In this document: positions 49,062-58,434 of the stretch, one piece after another
Layout of the letters: every line of letters begins with the position of its first letter
Position numbering within the stretch: position 1 is the stretch's first letter
Assembly (NCBI RefSeq): GCF_014698475.1
Contig: NZ_JACJTB010000006.1
Coordinates: 62,001 to 126,000, forward strand
Reading direction: 5' to 3'
From: Nostoc spongiaeforme FACHB-130
GTDB lineage: Bacteria; Cyanobacteriota; Cyanobacteriia; Cyanobacteriales; Nostocaceae
DNA: 64,000 nucleotides
Made by a program: the position numbers and the translations under genes
Notes under the pieces: model-generated
What the model was told of the DNA's origin: nothing
What the model saw: the letters and a program-made list of their open reading frames with translations, nothing else
Database searches by the model: none

Positions 49062-49091
49062 GGATTTTAGATTTTAGATTTTGGATTGGGT
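49062..49091. repeat. STRR heptamers (GATTTTA)n
   Basis: TTGGATTTTAGATTTTAGATTTTGGATT in short pieces: four GATTTTA/G units. The same unit recurs between rplB and rpsS. Confidence 0.8.
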
Positions 49092-49144
49092 AAGGGTTGA
49101 TCGGTAAGCTTTTGAGCCATCCATCTGTCGCAATCATTTTTTAA

Positions 49145-49291
<147 letters not shown>

Positions 49292-49342
49292 CGCGATCGC
49301 CAATTTTGTAGGATGCGTGAATAAAATGTCACGTACCTTACT

Positions 49343-50395
49343 TCACACGTCACTTCGCATGACTGCATCTAACAACAACCCAGCCCCAAACCGCACCGGA
49401 TCAGTGCAAGCTAAACCGGTTTCGGCGGTAGTTTGGGCGATCGCTTCTTGGGCTGCAAACTCATTTAAATGTGCAGTATTCAACGCTATACCCACTACAG
49501 GCACTTTCCCAAAAGCACCACCCGCACTCGCTACAGATTCATACATTTGAATTACTTTCATTAACGGCGGAATCGGGACATGGGGATTATTCCGGTTGTG
49601 AGTTTGTCCCGCCCGATGTACTAATACTAGTTGTGTAGGTTGGGAACCCCGAATCAAAGGCAAGGTAGCAGTAGAACCAGGATGTAACAGCGAACCTTGT
49701 CCTTCAATGTGCAGAATGTCATAGTTTTTGCCATAGCGCATCACTATTTGTTCCACAGCACCAGCCGCAAAATCTACTCGGACTGCATCTAAAGCGATAC
49801 CATCACCTTCTAACATCAAACCAGTTTGACCTGTAGCGATAAATTTAGAACGCCAACCCCGTAACTTTGCCGCCCAGTGTAGTTCTAAACTAGTAGACAT
49901 TTTCCCAATCGCCATATCTGTTCCCACCGTCAACACGCGGCGACAGGGAAGCGTCCGCGCCATCCCACTCGCCACCTCTATATTTGGTGGTTCTTTGCGA
50001 ACATCCCAAATTAACTGTCCTGGTTTGAGAATTGCATTTAACTCTGCCATCGTCGCCAATGGTGTGTGTAACCCATTCACCAAAGACATCCCCGCCGCTA
50101 GGGCATTTTTAATTTCTATCCAATAATCATCAGGTACAGCACCACCTTTGGGCGCAATTCCAATTACCAATACTTCGGGTTTATATGCTAAAGCTGCGGT
50201 GACAGATTCTACAATCGGCACATCACGCTTGATACCTGTTAATTCTGGCAAAGACTTACCAGCACTTACCTTATCAATTACTGCGACAATCGGGGCTTCA
50301 CTGTAGCGTAAAATTGCCAACCCGGTTTTGCCCTGTGTTCCTGTAGTTCCTTCATGCAGCAGAATAGCGATTCGTTGATTAAGCGGCAAACGCAC
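49343..50395 (-). CDS. DUF1611 family protein (DgcN-like)
   Basis: A 350-residue P-loop-containing protein of DUF1611. Visible are RIAILLHEGTTGTQGKTGLAILRYS, LVIGIAPKGGAVPDDY, WDVRKEPPNIEVASG, the nucleotide-binding-like TVGTDMAIGKMSTSLELHWA, and HIEGQGSLLHPGS. A member, DgcN, N-acetylates D-glutamate in a catabolic route with DgcA, an enolase-family epimerase. The gene overlaps by 17 bp the enolase-family gene upstream, the same pair. Activity in this organism is inference. Confidence 0.85.
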   Translation of the reverse strand: MRLPLNQRIAILLHEGTTGTQGKTGLAILRYSEAPIVAVIDKVSAGKSLPELTGIKRDVPIVESVTAALAYKPEVLVIGIAPKGGAVPDDYWIEIKNALAAGMSLVNGLHTPLATMAELNAILKPGQLIWDVRKEPPNIEVASGMARTLPCRRVLTVGTDMAIGKMSTSLELHWAAKLRGWRSKFIATGQTGLMLEGDGIALDAVRVDFAAGAVEQIVMRYGKNYDILHIEGQGSLLHPGSTATLPLIRGSQPTQLVLVHRAGQTHNRNNPHVPIPPLMKVIQMYESVASAGGAFGKVPVVGIALNTAHLNEFAAQEAIAQTTAETGLACTDPVRFGAGLLLDAVMRSDV

Positions 50396-51431
50396 TGTAT
50401 TGTACCCCCAAGCCTGGTAAATCGTTTGGTAAAACTTTTCCTTCTACTACTAATGCACCCATAAATGGGTCATCAACTAAGTTGAGGTGACTATCTAAAT
50501 CTAAATAATCAGCGAGTGGTGCTAATTGTGCTGCGGCTGTGTTAGCGAGTGAACTGTCAGAATAGCAGCCAAACATCACTTGTAAATTGTAAGCCCGCGC
50601 TGTGTGTACCATTCGCAATGCTTCGGTTAAGCCCCCTGACTTCATCAGTTTGATATTAATTCCATCCACGTAGTTTGCCAAATGGGGAATATCAACGCTA
50701 GTAAAGCAACTTTCATCAACAAAAATCGGTAGGGGTGACTCTTGTTTGAGTTTGGCTAAACTTTCTTCCTGACCCCTTGCTAGTGGCTGTTCTACATACT
50801 TTACACCTAAATCAGCCAGCCAATGACACATCTTAATTGCATCTGGCAAACTCCAGCCACCATTTGCATCCACAAAAAATTCTAGATTTGGTGCTTCTTG
50901 TTGGACTGCTAATAGCATTTGCTGATCTGCCTCAATACCATCGGGGCTACCTAATTTCACCTTGAACAGCCGCACATCCAGATAATTTAACCAGTCCCGC
51001 GCCCTCGCCCTAGCGCCCTCTGGTGAATTTATGCCAATAGTTACCGAAGTCGGGACAATGAGATTGAGATCGCATCCCCAAATCTGCCACAGTGGTAAAC
51101 CAACAAACTTACCCAACCAATCGTGCATCGCCATATCCACCGCCGCCCGCGCCGCAGAAGGAATCTGCTGTTGAATTAACAACTGCTCGACTTGCTGTCT
51201 CTGCAAAGGACTAAAAGTTGTTAATAATGGTATAACTTGCTCTACAGCATCTTTGATTTGCTCTGTTTTTTGAGCATGATTCCCGACACCAAACGGTGAT
51301 GCTTCACCCCAGCCCTCAACGCCATCTTGTGAAATTTTTACCCAGACATTCGTTGTCTGTGCAGTTGTACCCCGACTAATAGTTAAGGGAAATCGTTTAT
51401 TGACAGTAAATACCTTGACTTCTACTTGCAT
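50379..51431 (-). CDS. Enolase-superfamily epimerase (dipeptide epimerase / DgcA-like)
   Basis: A 350-residue enzyme of the muconate-lactonizing/Ala-Glu epimerase group. The catalytic lysines are in RLFKVKLGS and INIKLMKSGG, and the metal-binding acids in FVDANGGW, KYVEQPL and IFVDES. DNA order: it starts the leftward transcript, and its last 17 bp overlap the DUF1611 gene. Relatives epimerise L-Ala-D/L-Glu from murein or N-acetyl-glutamate; the pairing with DUF1611 fits DgcA. Substrate unproven. Confidence 0.88.
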   Translation of the reverse strand: MQVEVKVFTVNKRFPLTISRGTTAQTTNVWVKISQDGVEGWGEASPFGVGNHAQKTEQIKDAVEQVIPLLTTFSPLQRQQVEQLLIQQQIPSAARAAVDMAMHDWLGKFVGLPLWQIWGCDLNLIVPTSVTIGINSPEGARARARDWLNYLDVRLFKVKLGSPDGIEADQQMLLAVQQEAPNLEFFVDANGGWSLPDAIKMCHWLADLGVKYVEQPLARGQEESLAKLKQESPLPIFVDESCFTSVDIPHLANYVDGINIKLMKSGGLTEALRMVHTARAYNLQVMFGCYSDSSLANTAAAQLAPLADYLDLDSHLNLVDDPFMGALVVEGKVLPNDLPGLGVQYSAFAA

Positions 51432-51529
51432 AAGTCTGCTCTATGATGGCTAGGGCAGAAAACAGTTTAAGGGATTTTAGCTGATTTTCTGCATCTGTTA
51501 TACTTTTTTACATTTGTTAATTAGCATCT

Positions 51530-52078
51530 ATGAGCAATCTCAAGAAATGGAAAATCTTGCAATCAGAAATGGTATTAAACCATCCTTGGTGCAGAGTCAG
51601 GCAAGATAAAATCGAATTACCTAACGGCAAGGTGATTGATGATTATTTCGTCAGTATTAAACCAGAAATTGCCATTATTTTGCCAATTACCAGTAATCAA
51701 GAAATTGTTTTCGTTAGGCAATACAGACACGCAGTTGCAGATTTTTTTATCGAATTACCAGCCGGACATTTTGACCCCACCCAAGAAAGTGCAGAAATCG
51801 CCGCTATTCGAGAATTACAAGAAGAAACTGGTTATCTTGCTCAACAAATTGAAAAAGTCACTGTTTTTTATGATAAACCCAGTAAAGATAACAACCGCAT
51901 ACATTTATTTTTAGCTGAGAATGTCATGAAAGTTGGGGAACAAAATTTAGATATTACAGAAGAAATTGAAGTAATCTTAATTCCAGTATCGGAAGTATTA
52001 GATAAAATTTATCAAGGTGAAATTTCAGTGTCAGGAACTATTGCTGCTCTATTTTTAGGTTTAAACCTGATGAAATAG
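51530..52078 (+). CDS. Nudix hydrolase (ADP-ribose pyrophosphatase type)
   Basis: A 182-residue Nudix enzyme that splits nucleoside diphosphate-X compounds. The Nudix box spans 79-102, GHFDPTQESAEIAAIRELQEETGY: the E-x7-REL-x-EE-x-G part is perfect, but six rather than five residues separate the first Gly and Glu. The preceding ITSNQEIVFVRQYRHAV and the FIELPAGH lead-in are typical of ADP-ribose pyrophosphatases. Divergent from the DgcA-like gene with a 98-bp gap. Confidence 0.92.
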   Translation: MSNLKKWKILQSEMVLNHPWCRVRQDKIELPNGKVIDDYFVSIKPEIAIILPITSNQEIVFVRQYRHAVADFFIELPAGHFDPTQESAEIAAIRELQEETGYLAQQIEKVTVFYDKPSKDNNRIHLFLAENVMKVGEQNLDITEEIEVILIPVSEVLDKIYQGEISVSGTIAALFLGLNLMK

Positions 52079-52254
52079 ATTAATAAACATCAATAAAAAA
52101 TGCGATCACACCCATAACACCAACTAGCGATCGCCCAAATATGAATCTAAAACTGATCTGGACTAATAAAAGGTAGATAATATTACTGTCATCTCACCCT
52201 ATCACCTTTCAGCTGCTATCTAAACAAGCTCTTCAACTTAAAACAATTTGAGCC

Positions 52255-52482
52255 TCAATTCTGACTTCCATCAATTTCTGGACAAAATTCGTCAATTTGC
52301 AAAATTCGGATCATTTCACGCCCAGGATGTTTGAATAACACATAAAATTCACTATTGGGCATTCTCAACTTTTCAGGAATCAGCTGCGTCGGGATTGCTT
52401 CGGTTAGCACTAACCCATGTCCAGGAAAGAGAATAACGGTAATTTCGCCAGGAAGTAGACATCCTAAACAATTGCTGCTCAT
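52255..52482 (-). CDS. Short protein of unknown function overlapping the RelE-like gene
   Basis: ATG 52482 opens a 75-residue frame, MSSNCLGCLLPGEITVILFP to EFCPEIDGSQN. The first 36 codons overlap the end of the RelE-like gene in another frame. It has reasonable composition (PTQLIPEKLRMPNSEFYVLF, IRILQIDEF), but no family or ribosome-binding site is clear. It may be the tail of a disrupted gene joined here by a rearrangement. Confidence 0.4.
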   Translation of the reverse strand: MSSNCLGCLLPGEITVILFPGHGLVLTEAIPTQLIPEKLRMPNSEFYVLFKHPGREMIRILQIDEFCPEIDGSQN

Positions 52483-52759
52483 CAGGAATGTAAAATACTC
52501 TGTCTCCTTTTGTTACTTCATATTCCCATACTCCTTTATAAGTTTTACCCTTCAAAGGAAAAACACGTCCTGGCTGTCTGGTTGTTGGCGTAGAACATAA
52601 ATCCTCATAACAGCGCAGAGAGTTTTCTGGATAACGTTGCATTAAAGCTTCCCAGTCTCGATTAACTCGACGATTTTTAGCTACTACCAACCAAGTGCTT
52701 TCTCTCTCAGATAATGCAGGAGCAGTCAGTTTCACTTCAGGCGGCTCTACATTTTCCAC
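52373..52759 (-). CDS. RelE-like toxin with an abnormal C terminus, possibly disrupted
   Basis: GTG 52759 opens 128 residues. STWLVVAKNRRVNRDWEALMQRYPE, RQPGRVFPLKGKTYKGVWEYEV and GDRVFYIPDE are characteristic of a cyanobacterial RelE-like toxin family. After PDEQQ the expected closing strand (a VVVYYAGKHP-type end in relatives I recall) is replaced by LFRMSTSWRNYRYSLSW, so the C terminus is foreign. It lies 36 bp after the Phd-type antitoxin gene. Likely the toxin partner, perhaps inactive. Confidence 0.65.
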   Translation of the reverse strand: MENVEPPEVKLTAPALSERESTWLVVAKNRRVNRDWEALMQRYPENSLRCYEDLCSTPTTRQPGRVFPLKGKTYKGVWEYEVTKGDRVFYIPDEQQLFRMSTSWRNYRYSLSWTWVSANRSNPDAADS

Positions 52760-52795
52760 TATGGGGTTTTCTTCTTGGTTATCTGAAATACACCT

Positions 52796-53290
52796 TTACT
52801 CAGCACTATGAGCAGATGGTTGGGTTAATGGTACTTCATCAGTTTCAGCATTAAAAGCTGTTGCTAGTTCAGAACTAGATATAGCAATAGCACTTTCATA
52901 CCATTCATGGATGAGCGCCGCAATCATCTCCCATGCTGTAGTTGAAGAATCTATCAACCGAAAAGCTTCACTTAGCTCCTTGATAAACTCTTGCAAATCA
53001 TCCGCATCAAACACACTCAACCATCCATAAGGATGTTCAAAGCCGATTTCTTTTCCTAGTAATAAAGAAAAAGCAACGGTTAATGTTTCAAAGACAGCTT
53101 GACTTTGAGTAGCTGCTTTTACCAAAGAAGTTACTTCCTCTCGACGCAACAAAGCAAAAGCCTGATCATTGCGAGTAATTGTCACCGGACGTTCTAAGGC
53201 TTTGTCTAGCACTCGCCCAGGCTGACGATTTAACTCAGTGGCAGTAATTAGCTCATCTGAGTAAATATTGCCAAAATTGCCTAAAACCAT
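52796..53290 (-). CDS. Phd/YefM-type antitoxin
   Basis: A 164-residue protein. The start DELITATELNRQPGRVLDKALERPVTITRNDQAFALLRREE (in part) is the Phd/YefM DNA-binding domain, and the longer acidic C-terminal region (80-164) would neutralise the RelE-like toxin encoded just downstream. A nearby TACGTA-N6-TACGTA site upstream could be its operator. The extended C terminus is longer than in most Phd proteins. Confidence 0.82.
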   Translation of the reverse strand: MVLGNFGNIYSDELITATELNRQPGRVLDKALERPVTITRNDQAFALLRREEVTSLVKAATQSQAVFETLTVAFSLLLGKEIGFEHPYGWLSVFDADDLQEFIKELSEAFRLIDSSTTAWEMIAALIHEWYESAIAISSSELATAFNAETDEVPLTQPSAHSAE

Positions 53291-53334
53291 AAATTATGTG
53301 TTTTCAGCCAAGGAGATTTCATGAAATTATTGAC

Positions 53335-53352
53335 TACGTATAATTGTACGTA
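53335..53352 (-). promoter_or_regulatory. Possible operator of the Phd-RelE locus
   Basis: Two TACGTA palindromes (53335-53340 and 53347-53352) separated by TAATTG, 45 bp upstream of the antitoxin start. Such dyads are usual for antitoxin autoregulation. An 8-bp dyad GAGTAGTC/GACTACTC (53545-53552, 53573-53580) lies ahead of the divergent higB. No gene in 53291-53613. Confidence 0.4.
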
Positions 53353-53613
53353 CTATTTTTAAAGGGTCAATAGGGTTATCATAGTTGCTATGACCTTAGA
53401 TTTATTGAATATTTATCAAAGGTATTATTGCGCGTATGTTAATCGCAATGGCATGTTTATAAATATAATCGCAACTTCTCCCAAAAAATAAGCGATCACC
53501 GCAGGTTTACGGTGTAGTTGCAATTTTGTTTTTTACTTGATGTTGAGTAGTCTGATCAAGTAAAAGCCCGGTGACTACTCGCCGAGGATATTAAAAAATA
53601 AAATGATTATATT

Positions 53614-53916
53614 ATGATGCACGTCATAAGCCGTAAACCGCTTCTGAAATTCTGCCAAACACACGCTGATTCGTGCGAAGCACTTGATGACTGGTTTCGG
53701 ACTGCAAGCAAAGCAAGCTGGACTAATCTGATTGAGGTTCAAGCAGTCTACCCAAAAGCTGAAGCTGTTAGTAACTTTACAGTTTTTAATATTAAAGGCA
53801 ACAAATATCGCTTAATTACGAGTATTAATTACGAGAAGCAGGTTATCTATGTCAAGTACGTTTTGACTCATGCCAATTATGACAAAGACGACTGGAAGCA
53901 TGACCCATACTATTAA
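53614..53916 (+). CDS. higB: HigB-family toxin
   Basis: A 100-residue RelE-fold mRNA interferase that cuts mRNA on the ribosome. Family features: MMHVISRKPLLKFCQTH, ASWTNLIEVQAVYPKAEAV, FNIKGNKYRLITSINYEKQVIYVKYVLTHANYDKDDWK (in part), the last being the typical HigB end. ATG 53617 is a second possible start. The toxin precedes its antitoxin, the HigBA order, and the two reading frames overlap. Confidence 0.92.
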   Translation: MMHVISRKPLLKFCQTHADSCEALDDWFRTASKASWTNLIEVQAVYPKAEAVSNFTVFNIKGNKYRLITSINYEKQVIYVKYVLTHANYDKDDWKHDPYY

Positions 53917-54301
53917 TTCCACAATTTACGGTGAGTTATTGTTACACTATCAACCCCGTATCATCAAAACTGAGTCAGAAAATGAGCAATTTTTGGCAGT
54001 GGTTGAAGAATTATTGGCTCGTCCTGACTTGAGTCCAGAAGAAGATATCTTGTTAGAACTATTAGTCAAACTCATCGAAGACTTTGAAGGAAAGCACTAT
54101 CAACTTAATGCTTCAACCCCTGGTTCTAGACTTTTGCATTTGATGGATGCTCGAAATTTACAGCCATCTGACTTAGTGGAAGTACTGGGTTCAAGTGAGA
54201 TAGTGACTAAGTTACTTAATGGAGAACAAGAAATCACAGAGGAACAGGCTAAGGTTTTAGGACAGTTTTTTCATGTCGAGCCGGAGTTATTTTGCTCATG
54301 A
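53900..54301 (+). CDS. higA: HigA-family antitoxin (helix-turn-helix)
   Basis: ATG 53900 overlaps the last 17 bp of higB and gives 133 residues (an ATG 30 bases further up is less likely). MTHTINSTIYGELLLHYQPRII is followed by acidic helices (FLAVVEELLARPDLSPEEDILLELL), and a helix-turn-helix region STPGSRLLHLMDARNLQPSDLVEVLGSSEIVTKLLNG (in part) near the end, the HigA pattern. It should repress the operon and neutralise HigB. Both genes are complete. Confidence 0.9.
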   Translation: MTHTINSTIYGELLLHYQPRIIKTESENEQFLAVVEELLARPDLSPEEDILLELLVKLIEDFEGKHYQLNASTPGSRLLHLMDARNLQPSDLVEVLGSSEIVTKLLNGEQEITEEQAKVLGQFFHVEPELFCS

Positions 54302-54387
54302 AAAACAAAGGCGATCGCACTCTCAGATAAAAAGCGATCGCACCTGTACAATCAGAAATGCGATCGCCCTTGTTTTAATCCCAAAAA

Positions 54388-54876
54388 TTACACAGCCTGA
54401 GAACTAACCGCGAAGGTAGCTGTCAAAGGCTTCCATTTGAAAGCACGACTACCGCCTCTTTCCACCACTACTTTGACTTTGGGTTGCAGTTTAGGCAATT
54501 CTGCTAAAAACTCAACTTCTTGGTCAGATAGAATATGCCCTTCAATAATCCACAGCACCAAACCCTTAGATTTGGGTGGTAACTGTTCTAGCTGATAGTT
54601 AACAATTGGGGGTAAATAGTAGACATTACCCACAGCCGCACCACTACCAGAACTTTTCTTACCCAAGTGAGGCGGTCTCACACCATGAACTCCAGTGAGA
54701 TAAGCCGCTACATCGCCTAATCCCCTAGCAGTCATATTCAAAGTCACATAGCCAGCAGCACGCAGTCGGCGGCGATATCGACCTTCAAAACCTCCCTCTA
54801 AAGGGACGTACGTACCGAGAGCGCCAAATTTTTCCAAATCTCGGATTAAACCATTGCCAGTGGTAATCAGTGCCAT
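54388..54876 (-). CDS. ndhN: NAD(P)H-quinone oxidoreductase subunit N
   Basis: NdhN belongs to the oxygenic-photosynthesis-specific part of the thylakoid NDH-1 complex, which passes ferredoxin electrons to plastoquinone in respiration and cyclic flow. The 162 residues match NdhN throughout: MALITTGNGLIRDLEKFGALGTYVPLEGGFEGRYRRRLRAAGY (in part), RGLGDVAAYLTGVHGVRPPHLGKK and the end KWKPLTATFAVS. It is divergent from the rplC cluster, an arrangement common in cyanobacteria. Confidence 0.96.
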   Translation of the reverse strand: MALITTGNGLIRDLEKFGALGTYVPLEGGFEGRYRRRLRAAGYVTLNMTARGLGDVAAYLTGVHGVRPPHLGKKSSGSGAAVGNVYYLPPIVNYQLEQLPPKSKGLVLWIIEGHILSDQEVEFLAELPKLQPKVKVVVERGGSRAFKWKPLTATFAVSSQAV

Positions 54877-55800
54877 AGATTTTCGTTTATCCTATCCCAC
54901 TTACATATCTCTATTATTTACTGTTAAGTAAAATATTTAAGGTGTTGTCAGATAGCAACTAGTCAAAAACTCCCAAAAGTCTTACCTGACAAGGTAAATC
55001 GCCTCCAAAACCTTATTTATTCACTTAATGATTATAGATATGGGCTGGGCTATCCAAAGCATGAGCCACAACTCTTATAAAAATACTCGACAAACATCGC
55101 ACCCTTCATCTATAATGTGAGATTGTGACCAAACGGCCAAATAAAGCCTTTCTTGGTAAGTTTTATGAGCGTAACATTTAACCTCTGATTAAACAGAATC
55201 AAGTTATAAGTTAAGCCAATTTACCAAGAGACTGGTAAACTAAAAAAGCCTTGATGTTCACAAAAATATAATTATGGCGAAGTAATCAAAGCCATAAACC
55301 GGATATAATCTGGATTCTTTCCTGTAACCCGGATAAACTAGGCAAAACCTTGAACAGTAGTTTAAGGTAATCCTAAAAGTAGAAACTGAGTCGTAATACT
55401 AGTGCTGTAGTAATACAAAAGTCTTAGTTATAGGGATACTGAGTGGTAATTAACTACTTAAGTCCTTCTACAACAAGGAGGCCACAAAAAAGCAGCCTCC
55501 TAAAAGTGCCTAAGCAAGTGCTTGGACGAGAGCATTGCTGCACAAAAAGCAAAGCTTTAGAGCATTGCCTTAAAGCCAGGAATTTGTGATTCTATTTGGA
55601 AGCAATTCATGGCTATTCTAGTAAGCAACTGAATTAAAGTAAACGGATTCACCCAAAATTTAGGGAACGGTTTTTGTTTTCTGGATAAGAGAAAGCAACA
55701 CTAGTTGCTGGAAATTACTGAGGATCGTCCTCCCTCAGTCAGAGCATCACCGAGCATCCCGATGAATCTGCTCAGTAAGTAAAAAGGAGAACCAGTTACT
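54877..55800 (+). promoter_or_regulatory. 924-bp leader region between ndhN and rplC
   Basis: No gene was found. Near the S10-cluster side is a 7-bp stem AGGAGGC (55476-55482)/GCCTCCT (55495-55501), a repeated AGAGCATTGC (55531 and 55560), and AAAAAGGAGAACC just before the GTG of rplC. A hairpin resembling an attenuator fits control of ribosomal-protein synthesis. The ndhN promoter must also lie here. Confidence 0.5.
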
Positions 55801-56436
55801 GTGTCTGTAGGTATTCTCGGCACCAAGCTGGGCATGACCCAAATATTTGACGAGGCAGGAGTAGCAATTCCTGTCACTGTTGTTCAAGCGGGGCCATGCA
55901 CTGTTACACAAGTTAAAAGCAAACAAACTGACGGTTACGCCGCTATTCAGCTTGGTTATGGCGAAGTCAAGCCAAAAGCTCTAAATAAACCTGTATTGGG
56001 TCACTTAGCCAAATCATCAGCGCCGGCTTTACGTCACCTAAGTGAATTTCGCACAGATAATTCTGGCGAGTATACATTAGGACAAGAAATCAAAGCAGAT
56101 ATTTTTAGTGCTGGTCAAATCGTAGATGTAATTGGTACAAGTATCGGTCGCGGTTTTGCAGGCAACCAAAAGCGGAATAACTTTGGTCGCGGGCCAATGT
56201 CTCATGGTTCTAAAAATCACAGAGCGCCCGGTTCTATTGGTGCTGGTACAACACCCGGTCGTGTGTATCCAGGAAAAAGAATGGCAGGGCGCTTGGGCGG
56301 TACCCGCGTCACCATTAGTAAATTGACAGTTGTGCGTGTAGACGCAGAACGCAACTTATTACTCATTAAAGGTGCAATTCCTGGAAAGCCAGGTTCCTTA
56401 GTGAGTGTTGTACCCGCAAAGAAAGTTGGTAAATAG
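55801..56436 (+). CDS. rplC: 50S ribosomal protein L3
   Basis: First gene of the cluster (211 residues). L3 helps initiate 50S assembly near the peptidyl-transferase centre. Recognised by [45 protein letters not shown] (in part) and [28 protein letters not shown] (in part). GTG start at 55801 behind AAGGAG. Confidence 0.98.
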   Translation: MSVGILGTKLGMTQIFDEAGVAIPVTVVQAGPCTVTQVKSKQTDGYAAIQLGYGEVKPKALNKPVLGHLAKSSAPALRHLSEFRTDNSGEYTLGQEIKADIFSAGQIVDVIGTSIGRGFAGNQKRNNFGRGPMSHGSKNHRAPGSIGAGTTPGRVYPGKRMAGRLGGTRVTISKLTVVRVDAERNLLLIKGAIPGKPGSLVSVVPAKKVGK

Positions 56437-56437
56437 T

Positions 56438-56526
56438 CAATCGTCAATGGTCATTAGTCATTGGTTATGAGCTAAAGACAAATGACAAAGGACTAATGAC
56501 AAAAGACAAATGACAAAGGACAAAAA
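56438..56526. repeat. STRR heptamers between rplC and rplD
   Basis: Plus-sense GTCATTAGTCATTGGTTATG units (56450-56470) oppose ATGACAAAGGACTAATGACA units (56482-56520). The last unit AAAGGAC sits seven bases before the rplD ATG at 56528 and can act as its ribosome-binding site. Confidence 0.85.
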
Positions 56527-56527
56527 A

Positions 56528-57160
56528 ATGGTTGAGACTGTAGTTAAAAACTGGCAAGGAGAGGAAGTCGGACAAAAGACGTTCGACTTGCGGGTTGCCA
56601 AAGAAGAAACAGCGGCCCATATTGTACACCGCGCTTTGGTTAGACAAACAACCAATGCCCGTCAAGGAACCGCTAGTACAAAAACTCGTGCAGAAGTTAG
56701 AGGTGGCGGCCGCAAACCTTGGCGGCAAAAAGGTACCGGTCGCGCTCGTGCTGGTTCGATTCGTTCACCCTTATGGCGTGGTGGTGGTGTGATTTTTGGG
56801 CCTAAACCCAGAGATTACAACCTGAAAATGAATCGGAAAGAAAGGCGGTTGGCATTACGCACAGCCTTCGTCAGCCGTGCTGACGATTTGATTGTGGTCG
56901 AAGAATTTAGCAACGAACTTTCTCGTCCGAAAACTAAAGATTTAGTTGCAGCTTTAGCGCGTTGGGGAGCAAGCCCAGAACAAAAGACACTCTTAATTTT
57001 GTCTGAGATTGCCGAAACCGTTTATCTGTCAGGACGTAACGTCGAGAACTTAAAAATTATTGCCGCAGATCAGTTGAATGTTTATGATCTGCTGCACGCT
57101 GACAAGCTTGTAGTTACAGCACCAGCATTAGAAAAAATTCAGGAGGTCTACAATGGCTAA
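56528..57160 (+). CDS. rplD: 50S ribosomal protein L4
   Basis: Start [15 protein letters not shown] at ATG 56528, behind the repeat-derived AAAGGA. 210 residues with the Gly/Arg-rich loop [20 protein letters not shown] that lines the exit tunnel. The ATG at 56510 is inside the STRR block and gives a spurious leader peptide. Overlaps rplW by 8 bp. Confidence 0.97.
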   Translation: MVETVVKNWQGEEVGQKTFDLRVAKEETAAHIVHRALVRQTTNARQGTASTKTRAEVRGGGRKPWRQKGTGRARAGSIRSPLWRGGGVIFGPKPRDYNLKMNRKERRLALRTAFVSRADDLIVVEEFSNELSRPKTKDLVAALARWGASPEQKTLLILSEIAETVYLSGRNVENLKIIAADQLNVYDLLHADKLVVTAPALEKIQEVYNG

Positions 57161-57467
57161 GGTTGCGCCCCGTGATCTGCCTGACTTGGTGCGTCGCCCG
57201 ATTGTCACCGAAAAAGCAACGATTCTGATGGAACAGAATCAATACACTTTTGAAGTAGTCCTGAAAGCTACCAAGCCAGATATTAAAGCAGCGATCGAAG
57301 ACTTGTTTCAAGTCAAAGTAGTCAAAATCAATACTGCTACACAGCCACGGAAAAAACGTCGCGTTGGCAAGTTTATTGGCTACAAGCCCCAATATAAGAA
57401 AGCTATTGTCACCGTCTCACCTGGGGACGCACAAAAGATTAGACAGATTCTATTCCCAGAGGTCTAA
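57153..57467 (+). CDS. rplW: 50S ribosomal protein L23
   Basis: 104 residues ([23 protein letters not shown], given in part). L23 docks the signal recognition particle and trigger factor at the tunnel exit. RRPIVTEKA and [16 protein letters not shown] are diagnostic. The ATG lies within the end of rplD (translational coupling). Confidence 0.97.
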   Translation: MAKVAPRDLPDLVRRPIVTEKATILMEQNQYTFEVVLKATKPDIKAAIEDLFQVKVVKINTATQPRKKRRVGKFIGYKPQYKKAIVTVSPGDAQKIRQILFPEV

Positions 57468-57473
57468 CAAAAA

Positions 57474-58337
57474 ATGGGTACTCGTTCTTATCGCCCTTAT
57501 ACCCCCAGTACTCGTCAAGTTACAATCTCGGACTTTTCGGAAATTACTAAAAAAGATCCAGAAAAGTCTCTGACGGTGTACATCCATCGCGCCAAAGGTC
57601 GCAATAATCAAGGGCGGATAACCAGCCGTCGTCGGGGTGGCGGCCATAAAAGACTTTATCGAATCATTGATTTTAAAAGAGATAAGCGTAACATTCCCGC
57701 TACAGTGTTAGCAATCGAGTACGATCCCAACCGCAATGCTCGTATTGCCTTGCTGCAATATCAGGATGGGGAAAAACGCTACATTCTCCAACCCAATGGA
57801 TTGACTGTAGGTAAAACTTTAATTGCTGGCCCTGAGTCTCCTATTGAAGATGGTAACGCCTTACCATTAGCAAACATTCCTTTGGGTACAAACGTACATA
57901 ACGTAGAACTAACTGCGGGTAAAGGTGGTCAAATTGTTCGTGCTGCTGGTGCGACAGCGCAAGTAGTGGCTAAAGAAGGTAATTATGTCACCCTAAAGTT
58001 GCCTTCTGGGGAAGTGCGGATGGTACGGCGTGAATGCTACGCTACCATCGGGCAAGTAGGCAACACAGACTTTAGAAACCTGAGTGCAGGTAAAGCTGGG
58101 CGCAATCGCTGGAAAGGTCGCCGCCCGAAAGTTAGAGGTAGCGTCATGAACCCAGTGGATCACCCACATGGTGGTGGTGAAGGTAGAGCGCCCATTGGTC
58201 GTTCTGGCCCAGTCACACCTTGGGGTAAACCAACATTGGGAGCCAAGACACGCAAACCTAAGAAACCTAGCAGTAGATTGATTGTACGCCGTCGTCGTAA
58301 ATCTTCTAAGCGCGGTCGTGGTGGTCGTCAGTCTTAA
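57474..58337 (+). CDS. rplB: 50S ribosomal protein L2
   Basis: 287 residues with the L2 signature near the peptidyl-transferase centre: [19 protein letters not shown] (conserved His of the DHPHGGG loop) and the basic C terminus [16 protein letters not shown]. Follows rplW after 6 bp. Confidence 0.98.
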   Translation: MGTRSYRPYTPSTRQVTISDFSEITKKDPEKSLTVYIHRAKGRNNQGRITSRRRGGGHKRLYRIIDFKRDKRNIPATVLAIEYDPNRNARIALLQYQDGEKRYILQPNGLTVGKTLIAGPESPIEDGNALPLANIPLGTNVHNVELTAGKGGQIVRAAGATAQVVAKEGNYVTLKLPSGEVRMVRRECYATIGQVGNTDFRNLSAGKAGRNRWKGRRPKVRGSVMNPVDHPHGGGEGRAPIGRSGPVTPWGKPTLGAKTRKPKKPSSRLIVRRRRKSSKRGRGGRQS

Positions 58338-58434
58338 AATTTTAGATTTGAAATTTTGGATTTTAGATTGAGAAATTATCTAAAGTCCAACTAAATAAAT
58401 CCAAAAGCCCAAATCCTAAAACCAAAATTTAACT
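58338..58434. repeat. STRR-type repeats (GATTTTA) between rplB and rpsS
   Basis: AATTTTAGATTTGAAATTTTGGATTTTAGATTG in pieces, then an inverse AAATCCAAAAGCCCAAATCC near 58398-58418; the arms can pair. Confidence 0.8.
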
